In this document: positions 24,295 through 31,473 of the stretch, one piece after another
Layout of the letters: each line of letters starts with the position of its first letter
Numbering within the stretch: position 1 is the stretch's first letter
Assembly: GCA_035294245.1 (NCBI GenBank)
Contig: DATGLG010000037.1
Coordinates: 1 to 64,000, forward strand
Source: DATGLG01 sp035294245
GTDB lineage: Bacteria > Pseudomonadota > Alphaproteobacteria > JACZXZ01
Direction: 5' to 3'
DNA length: 64,000 bases
Notes under the pieces: model-generated
The model's database searches: none
What the model was told of the DNA's origin: nothing
Seen by the model: only the letters and a program-made list of their open reading frames with translations
Translations under genes and position numbers: made by a program

Positions 24295-25161
24295 ATGCTC
24301 CGCGGAGCGCGAAGGCGCGTGATCGGGAGTGCTCTCGCAGCGGGTGCCGCCGTTTATGTCGCCGTCAGCGGCACGCTTTACGTCTTCCAGCGCCGGCTCG
24401 TCTTCATGCCCTCTGGGCGACTCGGCTCGCCTGCGGATGCCGGCGTGCCCGAGATGGAGGAGGTCTTCTATCCCACCTCCGACGGCCTGACGCTCCGCGC
24501 TTGGTACCGAGCCGCCGGCAACGGCCGCCTCACCATCGCCTATTTTCATGGGAATGCGGGGCATCTCGGCGAGCGAGCATTCAAGGCGCGTTACTTTATC
24601 GAGCACGGCTACGGCTTCCTTTTGACGAGCTATCGCGGCTATAGCGGAAATCCGGGTCGTCCGACGGAATCGCGCGTCTATGATGATGGTCGCGCAGCGC
24701 TCGCGTTTCTTGCCGACCGAAAGGTCGCGCCCGCCGCGACCGTTCTCTACGGCGAATCCCTCGGCACCGGAGTCGCGGTGCAATTGGCCGTCGAGCGGCC
24801 GGCCGCGGCTCTTGTTCTGGAGGCGCCTTTCACCTCTCTCGCCGATGTAGCGGCGCGACGGTATTGGTGGACACCGGCTCGCTGGCTGTTGCGGGATCGT
24901 TTCGCTTCGCTCGACAAGATTGCCCGCGTCGCCAAGCCACTCCTCGTCGTCCATGGCGAGCGCGATCGGACTGTTCGCGCGGAACTTGGCGAGCGCCTGT
25001 TCGCTGCCGCCATGCCGCCCAAGGAGCTCAAGCTCATTCCCGGTGCCGGCCATGCGGACCTCTATGAATACGGGGCGGGAGACGTCATCCTCGAATTTCT
25101 CGAGCGCCGCTTCGGCATGGCGGCGTCTGCCGACCAAAGCTTCTTTCAGACCCCGCACTGA
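24295..25161 (+). CDS. Membrane-anchored alpha/beta hydrolase (BEM46/ABHD-like)
   Basis: This 288-residue protein has an N-terminal hydrophobic anchor (about residues 8-30), then FMPSGRLG. The catalytic core includes YFHGNAGHLGERA for the oxyanion region, the nucleophile elbow LYGESLGTG (Ser in GESLG), the acid in VVHGERDRTV and the histidine in PGAGHADLYEY. This matches the small BEM46/YfhR-like serine hydrolase group, whose substrates are mostly unknown esters or lipids. ATG 24295 follows GGGGCGAG; the frame is open further upstream, but those codons lack family sequence. It is divergent from the cyclase. Confidence 0.85.
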   Translation: MLRGARRRVIGSALAAGAAVYVAVSGTLYVFQRRLVFMPSGRLGSPADAGVPEMEEVFYPTSDGLTLRAWYRAAGNGRLTIAYFHGNAGHLGERAFKARYFIEHGYGFLLTSYRGYSGNPGRPTESRVYDDGRAALAFLADRKVAPAATVLYGESLGTGVAVQLAVERPAAALVLEAPFTSLADVAARRYWWTPARWLLRDRFASLDKIARVAKPLLVVHGERDRTVRAELGERLFAAAMPPKELKLIPGAGHADLYEYGAGDVILEFLERRFGMAASADQSFFQTPH

Positions 25162-25299
25162 CGAGAAAAATTCCCGATTTGCGATGCGGCGGGAGTAGGA
25201 GGGGTTGCGGCAGGTCGGAGAAACAGGCCCGCGATCCGAGTGTAACCAAACAATATTATTTAAATATTCGTCAAATTTCGTCTTCTAAATATAATTATA

Positions 25300-25328
25300 T
25301 TGACGTACCTGCCGCGCTTTATTTTAGA
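25300..25328 (+). promoter_or_regulatory. Possible sigma70-type promoter in an AT-rich gap
   Basis: TTGACG at 25300-25305 is followed after 17 nt by TTTAGA at 25323-25328, within a markedly AT-rich stretch (about 25245-25330). It would drive the small gene at 25367. The -10 match is weak. Confidence 0.35.
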
Positions 25329-25366
25329 ATTTGAAATCTAGAGGAAAGCTTCGACTCGGTTCGCCC

Positions 25367-25684
25367 ATGATCAGTGCGAAGTCGAATGTCTTCAGCGGCA
25401 TCTCGGCGCTCGGGAGCAGGCTTCCGGTGAATGTCGGGGATTTGCCAAGCGCTCGGCCGAACCCGGTCGAGGCGGCGCAACCTCCCACCGCGACGTCGGG
25501 CTCGGGCGGCGAAAGCGCGTTGGTGCCACCACCTTTTTTCCCGGCGCTGATGGTCGAGCCGCGGGTCGTGGAGAGTGAAGAGGAAAAATCCCTTCGGAAA
25601 GCCAGAGCCGCTTACCAGCGCCGCTTGGCTGCGCGCGAAGGCCTCGATTATTTGGCGGGGCGCTCGGTCGACGAGGAAGCCTAG
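25367..25684 (+). CDS. Small protein of unknown function
   Basis: This 105-residue reading frame starts at ATG 25367, with GAGGAAA about 20 nt upstream. A TTG at 25331 could extend it by 12 residues. The N-terminal two-thirds is rich in Pro, Ser and Ala and looks disordered (VPPPFFPALMVEP). The C-terminus is charged and probably helical (ESEEEKSLRKARAAYQRRL). No signal peptide or membrane span is seen. It may be a small alphaproteobacterial protein, but I do not recognise a family. It stands alone, downstream of an AT-rich gap with a possible promoter. Confidence 0.5.
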   Translation: MISAKSNVFSGISALGSRLPVNVGDLPSARPNPVEAAQPPTATSGSGGESALVPPPFFPALMVEPRVVESEEEKSLRKARAAYQRRLAAREGLDYLAGRSVDEEA

Positions 25685-25705
25685 CTGCCCCGTCAAGCCG
25701 GGTCG

Positions 25706-27349
25706 TCACGCTCCCGTACCGGCGCGAAGCTTCAGCAGCTTGTCAGGCGAATCGACATCAACCAGAACGGCGTCATCCTTCATCTCGACTTCAGCCACGA
25801 GGTCGTGATGCTGCCCGATGAGCTGCCTCGCCCCCGTGTCTCCTTTCATTCTCTGCATCTCCGGAAAGAAGCGGCGCGATAGGAGGACGGGGTTGCCGCG
25901 CTTTCCTTTGAAGGTGGGGACGCAAATGGCGCGACCTTCGAGAGGATTGAATGCGGAGATAATCTGGTTGAGATGATTGCTTCGAATTCGCGGCATGTCC
26001 CCAAGGCAGACAAGGACGCCATCCACGTCCGCCGGCAGGGCGGACAGGCCCGCGCGGACCGAGCTCGCCAGTCCTTCCTGGTAGTCGGGATTGTGAATGA
26101 AGTGGAGTTTCTCGTTTGGAAGCGCGCCGCGGACGCGCTCCGCCTCATGGCCTGTCACGACAAGCACAATTTGCGCTCGGGAGCCAAGAGCGGCATCGGC
26201 AACACGCGCGACCATAGGGGCGCCTTCGATCTCCGCAAGCAGCTTGTTGGCCCTTCCCATGCGCCGCGAGAGCCCGGCGGCGAGGATGAGTGCCGCGATC
26301 TTGGGCTCGCGTGGCATAGGCGTGCTGCCGGGCGATGCCGTCGCTTGCGCTCGGGGCAGGCCGCGCGTATCGGTTTCCGCCAGAAGTCCGCCGGCGCCAA
26401 GACGTGCGATGTCCTCGCGCGTTACGGGCAGATCGGCGAGAAGTCGCTGCAATATCCAATCGAAGCCATTGAACTTCGGTGAACGGGCGCAGCCGGGGAG
26501 TCCCAACACGGGGCGATCGCCCGCAATCCGGCCGACGAGCAGGAGATTGCCGGGATCAACTGGCATGCCGAAGTGCAGAACTTCACCCCCCGCTGCGATA
26601 ATCGCCGAGGGAATGACATCGCGCCGGTCCACAATCGCCGAGGCGCCGGCAACGAGGATCGGGTCGCAGCCATCTTCTGTCAGTTGCTCGATAGCGGCGG
26701 CGACCTCGGCGATGTCGTGGCCGCAGCGTAGCTCGCGGCCGAGCCGGCTGCCGAAAGCATCCAGTCGCGCTTCGAGTGCATCCCGACCTTTGTTGAGCAC
26801 ATTCTCCTTGGTTCCGGGCAGCCGTGTTTGCACGAGGCCGACGGTCTTGGGCTGGAAGGGTGCCACGCGAATGAGAGCACCCCCCTCGCGCGCAACAGTA
26901 ACACAGCGCTCAACGACGGAGGTCGACGTCGCGAAGGGGATCACCTTGACCGTGGCAAGCATCTGGCGCGGCTCGACAGGCGCGAATGGCGGGACCGTGG
27001 CGATCGTCACGGCCTCATCGACGAGGTTGAGGCGGTCGACGCGCGCGCGGTCGATGACGGCCAAGCCTCGGACATCGGCGAAGATATTGCAGCGTCCCGT
27101 AAAGGCAGAGCTGAGGGTCGCATTGGGACCGCATACGGCTTCCGCAACCGCCGCGGCCGCCTGATCCTCGCTCATTTCGCCGGGCTCGATGCGGGCACCG
27201 ATGACCTTGGCGAAGCCGGCACTCTTGAGCGCCGCGAGGTCGTCTCGGGAGAGCTTGCGACCCTTCTTGAAGACGGCATTTCCAACCCGCAGGCTGTGCG
27301 CTAGGACAGCGCCTTCTGCCTCGGCGAGCGGGATGTCGCCGAAGATCAT
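25706..27349 (-). CDS. Molybdopterin-binding (MoeA-like) / MocA cytidylyltransferase fusion
   Basis: This 547-residue protein joins two molybdenum-cofactor domains. Residues about 1-335 form a MoeA/MoaB-like molybdopterin-binding region, with ILVAGASAIVDRRDVIP and VLGLPGCARSPKFNGFD. Residues about 350-540 are a MobA/MocA nucleotidyltransferase with AALILAAGLSRRMGRANKLL and VLVCLGDMPRI. It should prepare molybdopterin cytosine dinucleotide, the cofactor of xanthine-oxidase-family enzymes such as the cox product upstream. Its ATG overlaps the preceding xdhC stop by 4 bp. It is the last gene of the cox operon and probably dedicated to it. Confidence 0.88.
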   Translation of the reverse strand: MIFGDIPLAEAEGAVLAHSLRVGNAVFKKGRKLSRDDLAALKSAGFAKVIGARIEPGEMSEDQAAAAVAEAVCGPNATLSSAFTGRCNIFADVRGLAVIDRARVDRLNLVDEAVTIATVPPFAPVEPRQMLATVKVIPFATSTSVVERCVTVAREGGALIRVAPFQPKTVGLVQTRLPGTKENVLNKGRDALEARLDAFGSRLGRELRCGHDIAEVAAAIEQLTEDGCDPILVAGASAIVDRRDVIPSAIIAAGGEVLHFGMPVDPGNLLLVGRIAGDRPVLGLPGCARSPKFNGFDWILQRLLADLPVTREDIARLGAGGLLAETDTRGLPRAQATASPGSTPMPREPKIAALILAAGLSRRMGRANKLLAEIEGAPMVARVADAALGSRAQIVLVVTGHEAERVRGALPNEKLHFIHNPDYQEGLASSVRAGLSALPADVDGVLVCLGDMPRIRSNHLNQIISAFNPLEGRAICVPTFKGKRGNPVLLSRRFFPEMQRMKGDTGARQLIGQHHDLVAEVEMKDDAVLVDVDSPDKLLKLRAGTGA

Positions 27350-28071
27350 GCGGGCTCCCTGGCCGGCTCTTGAAGAGCCGATTTCGTATGCAGCACCTGC
27401 GTCACCTGCGCCAATATGGCGATGGCGATCTCGGCCGGTGACCGGCCGCCCAGCGCAAGGCCGATCGGGCCGTGAATACGCGCGAGCTCGGTATCCGTGA
27501 AGCCCCGCTCCTTGAGGCGCGAAAGTCGGCCGGCATGGGTCCTTTTGCTGCCGAGCGCCCCGATGTAGAAGGATTCTGAGCGCAAAGCGGCTTCGAGGGC
27601 GGGATCGTCGATCTTGGGATCATGGGTCAATGTGACCACGGCCGTTCGACGGTCAGGATGGAGCCGCTGGAGAGCCTCGTCTGGCCAATCATGGGTCAAC
27701 TCCACGCCGGGAAAGCGCGTATCTGTCGCGAAAGCCTGGCGCGGATCGACCACCGTCACCGCATAGCCGGCGAGGCTTGCCATGGGCGCAAGCGGCTGCG
27801 CGATATGGACGGCGCCGACGATCACGAGACGAAGCGGCGGATTGAAGACGAGGACAAAAACACGTCCGGCGCTCGTCTCGATCGTCATGCTCTGGTCGTT
27901 TCGAAGCGCGCGGCGGACGCTTTCGAGTGCGGGGTCGTCGAGGACGAGATCGCCCGTCACCGCGCTGCGGGTCACAAGGGCCTGCGCGCCAGAGGCCATG
28001 TGGGTCGCAAGTGCCGCCGGGCGCTTCTCCGCCCGCGCCTTCTGAACCGCTTCGAGGATGTTCTGCTTCAT
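27346..28071 (-). CDS. XdhC/CoxF-family maturation protein, C-terminal Rossmann type
   Basis: This protein of about 241 residues has the XdhC N-terminal segment in short form, then a Rossmann domain with LRLVIVGAVHIAQPLAPMA, VTVVDPRQAF and, near the end, FYIGALGSKRTHAGRLSRL plus a HGPIGLALGGRSPAEIAIAI block typical of the family. XdhC-type proteins bind and sulfurate the molybdenum cofactor and insert it into the hydroxylase. ATG 28071 overlaps the stop of the next upstream xdhC-like gene (ATGA); a longer frame exists but has no family sequence. Confidence 0.87.
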   Translation of the reverse strand: MKQNILEAVQKARAEKRPAALATHMASGAQALVTRSAVTGDLVLDDPALESVRRALRNDQSMTIETSAGRVFVLVFNPPLRLVIVGAVHIAQPLAPMASLAGYAVTVVDPRQAFATDTRFPGVELTHDWPDEALQRLHPDRRTAVVTLTHDPKIDDPALEAALRSESFYIGALGSKRTHAGRLSRLKERGFTDTELARIHGPIGLALGGRSPAEIAIAILAQVTQVLHTKSALQEPAREPA

Positions 28072-28391
28072 TCGACGCGCTCGACGTAAACCTGGATCTT
28101 CCCGCCGCAGGCGAGCCCGACGTCCCAAGCCTGCTCGTCGGTGACGCCAAAATCGAGCAAGCGAGGCCGCCCGCTCTTGATGACGTCGACCGCTTCGAGA
28201 ATCACGGCGCCCTCGACGCAGCCGCCCGAAACGGATCCTTCCATATTGCCCTTTTCGTCGACGAGGAGCTGGCTTCCGACCGGCCGCGGCGAGGAGCCCC
28301 AGGTCGTCACCACGGTGGCGAGGGCGACTCCGCGACCTTCCGCGCGCCACCGCTGGGCGAGATCGAGAATGTCCGGCTGAGCATCGATCAT
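28068..28391 (-). CDS. XdhC/CoxI N-terminal-domain protein
   Basis: This 107-residue protein corresponds only to the N-terminal domain of XdhC. It has LATVVTTWGSSPRPVGSQLL, GSVSGGCVEGAV and a C-terminal DVGLACGGKIQVYVE, all diagnostic of XdhC/CoxI. Its stop overlaps the longer XdhC gene, and its ATG overlaps the coxE stop, so the two halves are produced together. A separate N-terminal protein next to a longer XdhC is common in cox operons. It is not a frameshift: both ends show ATGA coupling. Confidence 0.87.
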   Translation of the reverse strand: MIDAQPDILDLAQRWRAEGRGVALATVVTTWGSSPRPVGSQLLVDEKGNMEGSVSGGCVEGAVILEAVDVIKSGRPRLLDFGVTDEQAWDVGLACGGKIQVYVERVE

Positions 28392-29632
28392 GCTTCTCCT
28401 CCAAGCCAGCGAGAGACGCCTTCTTCGCGCCGGGCGCCGGCATTGCCCAGCGCGTCCGCAAGCTGCGTCAGGCTCTCGAGATTATGCACGGTCCGGAAAT
28501 CATCAACATGGGGCAGGATAGCCTTCATGCCGAGCGATCTCGGCTCGAATTTCTCGTAGCGCAGCAGCGGATTCAACCAGATAAGCCGCCGGCAGGATTT
28601 GTGAAGCCGCTCCATCTCCTCGGCCAAGCCTTCGCCCGCGTCCCGGTCGAGGCCATCGGAGATGAAGAGCGCGATCGCACCCTGGCCCAGCACGCGACGC
28701 GACCAGCGGTGGTTGAATTCCGCAATGCAGGCACCAATGCGGGTTCCGCCCGACCAATCTTCGACGGCGTCTGCCACCCGATCGAGCGCCACGTCGACGT
28801 CACGTTGATGGAGATGGCGTGTAATGTTGGTGAGCCTCGTCCCGAAGAGAAATGTATGGACCCGGTCGCGATCGTTGGTCAGGGCGTGCAGGAAGTGCAG
28901 CAGCATACGCGAATATCGGGTCATGGAGCCCGAGATGTCGCAGAGCACGACGAGCGGCGGATGGCGCTTGCGCTGGCTGCGGCGCCGCAAGTTGATGCCC
29001 TTCCCGCCCGTCCGCAAGGTGGTGCGCAGGGTCGCACGCAGATCGACGCGCGGCCCCGACGCGTCGGGACGGAAGCGACGGGTACGGACCTCCATGATCG
29101 GGAGTCGCATCTGGGCCATGGCCGCTTTGGCTGCCCGCATCTCTTCCGTCGACATCTGCTCGAAATCAGTCCGCTGAAGGATCTCGCGATCGGAATAGGT
29201 CATTACCGCATCCGCTATATACTCCGGCTCGGGACCTTCCGTGCCATTCGCCCCGCGACTACCCCGCTCCGGGGTAAGCGCCTCGGCGAGGCGGCGGCTT
29301 ACTGGATCCTCGGTATTCTCCTCGTCTGCGCGGCGCATGACCGGCAGAAGGAGGGACATCATGCGTTGCAGCAACTTCGGATTACGCCAAAAGACGTGAA
29401 AAGCCTGGTCGAAGATCGCACGCTGATCGCGCCGGTTGACGAACACCGAATGGAGCGTCCAGTAGAAGTCGTCGCGGTTCTCGATACCGACGGCCGATAC
29501 GGCTTCGACCGCGGCGACGACTCGGCCGGGGCCGATGGGCAGGCCGGCTGCGCGCAATACCCGCGCGAAATGCATCAGATTGGCGACGAGCTTGCCGCCT
29601 TCAGGAAGGGGAGCGGAGAGCCGAGCCGTCAT
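28388..29632 (-). CDS. coxE: CoxE: von Willebrand factor A-domain protein
   Basis: This 414-residue protein has a vWA domain in its C-terminal half, with the MIDAS motif VVLCDISGSMTRYSRMLLHF (DxSxS) near residue 220 and SGGTRIGACIAEFNHRW further on. The N-terminal part is the usual charged CoxE region. In cox operons CoxE works with the AAA ATPase CoxD to build the Cu/Mo active site of the large subunit. Its ATG overlaps the coxD stop and its stop overlaps the xdhC-like gene (both 4 bp). Confidence 0.92.
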   Translation of the reverse strand: MTARLSAPLPEGGKLVANLMHFARVLRAAGLPIGPGRVVAAVEAVSAVGIENRDDFYWTLHSVFVNRRDQRAIFDQAFHVFWRNPKLLQRMMSLLLPVMRRADEENTEDPVSRRLAEALTPERGSRGANGTEGPEPEYIADAVMTYSDREILQRTDFEQMSTEEMRAAKAAMAQMRLPIMEVRTRRFRPDASGPRVDLRATLRTTLRTGGKGINLRRRSQRKRHPPLVVLCDISGSMTRYSRMLLHFLHALTNDRDRVHTFLFGTRLTNITRHLHQRDVDVALDRVADAVEDWSGGTRIGACIAEFNHRWSRRVLGQGAIALFISDGLDRDAGEGLAEEMERLHKSCRRLIWLNPLLRYEKFEPRSLGMKAILPHVDDFRTVHNLESLTQLADALGNAGARREEGVSRWLGGEA

Positions 29633-30570
29633 GCCTTCTGGCGCTTGACCGCTTCGGCGGCCTGCGCTGCGGCAAGTTCGGCCTGGACCTGGGCAAGAAC
29701 GGTCGCAGCTTCGCTGCCTTGGATTTTGGCGATGTCGTCCTGATATTTGAGCAGCACGCCCAGCGTGTCGTCGACCACACGCGGATCCAGCTCAACAACG
29801 TCGAGCTGCGTCAAGGCATGCGCCCAATCGATCGTTTCCGCAATTCCCGGGAGCTTGAAGAGGTTGCGTTTGCGAAGCGTCTGCACGAAACTCACGATTT
29901 GGAGCGACAGCGCTGCGGGGGCGTCGGGCGCCTTTAGCCGCAAGATCTCGATCTCGCGCGCCGCATCGGGATAATCGACCCAGTAATAGAAGCAGCGCCG
30001 TTTCAGCGCGTCATGGATTTCGCGCGTTCTGTTGGAGGTGATCACTGCGATCGGCGGAGCCTCGGCCCGTATCGTGCCGATCTCGGGGATCGTGACCTGG
30101 AAATCGGAAAGCACCTCGAGAAGATAGGCTTCAAACGGCTCGTCGGCGCGATCGAGCTCATCGATCAGCAGGACCGGCGCGCCGGCAGGATCACTCTCGA
30201 GCGCTTGAAGGAGCGGTCGCTTGATCAAGAAGCGCTCGCCGAAGATGTCCTGGGCGAGTGCCCCTTGATTGCGCTGTCCCGCGGCCTCAGCAAGGCGGAT
30301 CTCGATCATCTGCCGCGGATAATTCCATTCGTAGACCGCCGACGCGACATCGAGGCCTTCATAGCATTGCAGGCGCACGAGCCGACGGCCGAGCGTTTCC
30401 GCCAGAACCTTCGCGATCTCGGTCTTGCCGACGCCGGCTTCTCCCTCGAGGAAGAGGGGCCGGTTCAATTTGAGGCTGAGGAAGACAGCTGTCGCGAGAC
30501 TGCGATCGGCCACATAGCGGCCGCGTGTCAAAAGATCGCGCGCCTCGTCGACCGAGGAGGGGAGGGGCAT
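29629..30570 (-). CDS. coxD: CoxD: MoxR-type AAA+ ATPase
   Basis: This 313-residue protein has Walker A LEGEAGVGKTEIAK near residue 42 and Walker B VLLIDELDRADEPFE near 115. The sensor-1 region VITSNRTREIHDALKRR is near 155. It belongs to the MoxR/CoxD group, which acts as a chaperone with the vWA partner CoxE. It should help sulfurate or metallate the large subunit. It starts 97 nt after coxM, with a hairpin in the gap, and is coupled to coxE by a 4-bp overlap. Confidence 0.93.
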   Translation of the reverse strand: MPLPSSVDEARDLLTRGRYVADRSLATAVFLSLKLNRPLFLEGEAGVGKTEIAKVLAETLGRRLVRLQCYEGLDVASAVYEWNYPRQMIEIRLAEAAGQRNQGALAQDIFGERFLIKRPLLQALESDPAGAPVLLIDELDRADEPFEAYLLEVLSDFQVTIPEIGTIRAEAPPIAVITSNRTREIHDALKRRCFYYWVDYPDAAREIEILRLKAPDAPAALSLQIVSFVQTLRKRNLFKLPGIAETIDWAHALTQLDVVELDPRVVDDTLGVLLKYQDDIAKIQGSEAATVLAQVQAELAAAQAAEAVKRQKA

Positions 30571-30617
30571 GAATCGGCGTCCCGGCGGTGACAGAGATAG
30601 CTAGTAGATGGGGTGAG

Positions 30618-30651
30618 GGGGCGCCAACGGGAAGCCCCCTTTCGGCGCCCC
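30618..30651. other. Hairpin between coxM and coxD
   Basis: GGGGCGCC at 30618-30625 pairs perfectly with GGCGCCCC at 30644-30651 over an 18-nt loop. An alternative GGGGGC/GCCCCC pairing exists inside. It lies in the 97-nt gap between structural (coxG-S-L-M) and accessory genes, with no T-run on the coding strand. It may reduce accessory-gene expression by processing or partial termination. Confidence 0.6.
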
Positions 30652-30667
30652 GATCCTCGCTTGGGGA

Positions 30668-31462
30668 TTAGCCCGCAGCCTGGACCGCCCGCTTCGTCAT
30701 GATCACAACGAGATGAGCGCGGTATTCCGCCGTGGCGTGAATGTCTGAATTCAAGTCAGAGGCGGAGAGCTTGAGGCCTTCGACGGCCTTGGGCGAGAAG
30801 TCCTTGCTTAAGGCCGCCTCGGCGTCCTTGAAACGAAAGACCGACGGACCGGCGCCCGTTACGGCAACCCGGACGCCGCCGCCTGTCTTGGCGACGAAGA
30901 CACCGACTATGGCATAGCGTGACGCCGGATTGGGAAACTTGGCGTAACCGGCCTTTTCCGGGATCGGGAAGCTGACACCAGTGACGATCTCACCCGGCTC
31001 CAACGCGGTTTCGAACAGGCCTTTGAAGAAGTCGTCAGCCGCGATCTTTCGCTTGGTGGTCATCACGGTCGCGCCGAGCCCGACGACGCCGGCGGGATAA
31101 TCGGCAGCAGGATCGGCGTTGGCGATCGACCCTCCGATGGTGCCGCGGTTGCGCACCTGGGGATCGCCGATGCCGTCGGCGAGCGCCGCAAGCGCCGGGA
31201 TCGCCTTCCGGACTTCGGCGGAACCTGCCACCTCGGCGTGGGGGGTCATCGCGCCGATCACCAGGTTGTTGCCGTCGCGCTTGACGCCTTTGAGCTCGCC
31301 GATGCCCGCGAGGTCTACCAAGTCGGAGGGGCGGGCCAATCGCTGCTTCAACGTAGGAATAAGGGTCATGCCGCCGGCGACGAGCTTGGCATCCTCGTTG
31401 GCACCGATCAGCTTTGCGGCATCGGCAAGGGTCTTTGGCCGATGATAGTTGAAATCATACAT
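30668..31462 (-). CDS. coxM: CO-dehydrogenase-like medium (FAD) subunit
   Basis: This 264-residue protein starts MYDFNYHRPKTLADAAKL, the usual CoxM beginning. FAD-binding segments are AGGMTLIPTLKQRL near residue 32 and GTIGGSIANADPAADYPAG near 110. ATG 31462 follows AAGGGAGAACGCG; the longer open frame upstream lies within coxL and has no family sequence. It passes electrons from the 2Fe-2S small subunit to the quinone or other acceptor. It is 11 nt after coxL in the structural order coxG-S-L-M. Confidence 0.95.
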   Translation of the reverse strand: MYDFNYHRPKTLADAAKLIGANEDAKLVAGGMTLIPTLKQRLARPSDLVDLAGIGELKGVKRDGNNLVIGAMTPHAEVAGSAEVRKAIPALAALADGIGDPQVRNRGTIGGSIANADPAADYPAGVVGLGATVMTTKRKIAADDFFKGLFETALEPGEIVTGVSFPIPEKAGYAKFPNPASRYAIVGVFVAKTGGGVRVAVTGAGPSVFRFKDAEAALSKDFSPKAVEGLKLSASDLNSDIHATAEYRAHLVVIMTKRAVQAAG

Positions 31463-31473
31463 CGCGTTCTCCC

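Noticed and set aside
28068..28461. Longer fused XdhC starting at 28461
   Set aside because: The extra N-terminal part is an out-of-frame reading of the 107-residue XdhC N-terminal gene; the ATG at 28071 with ATGA overlap is the better start.
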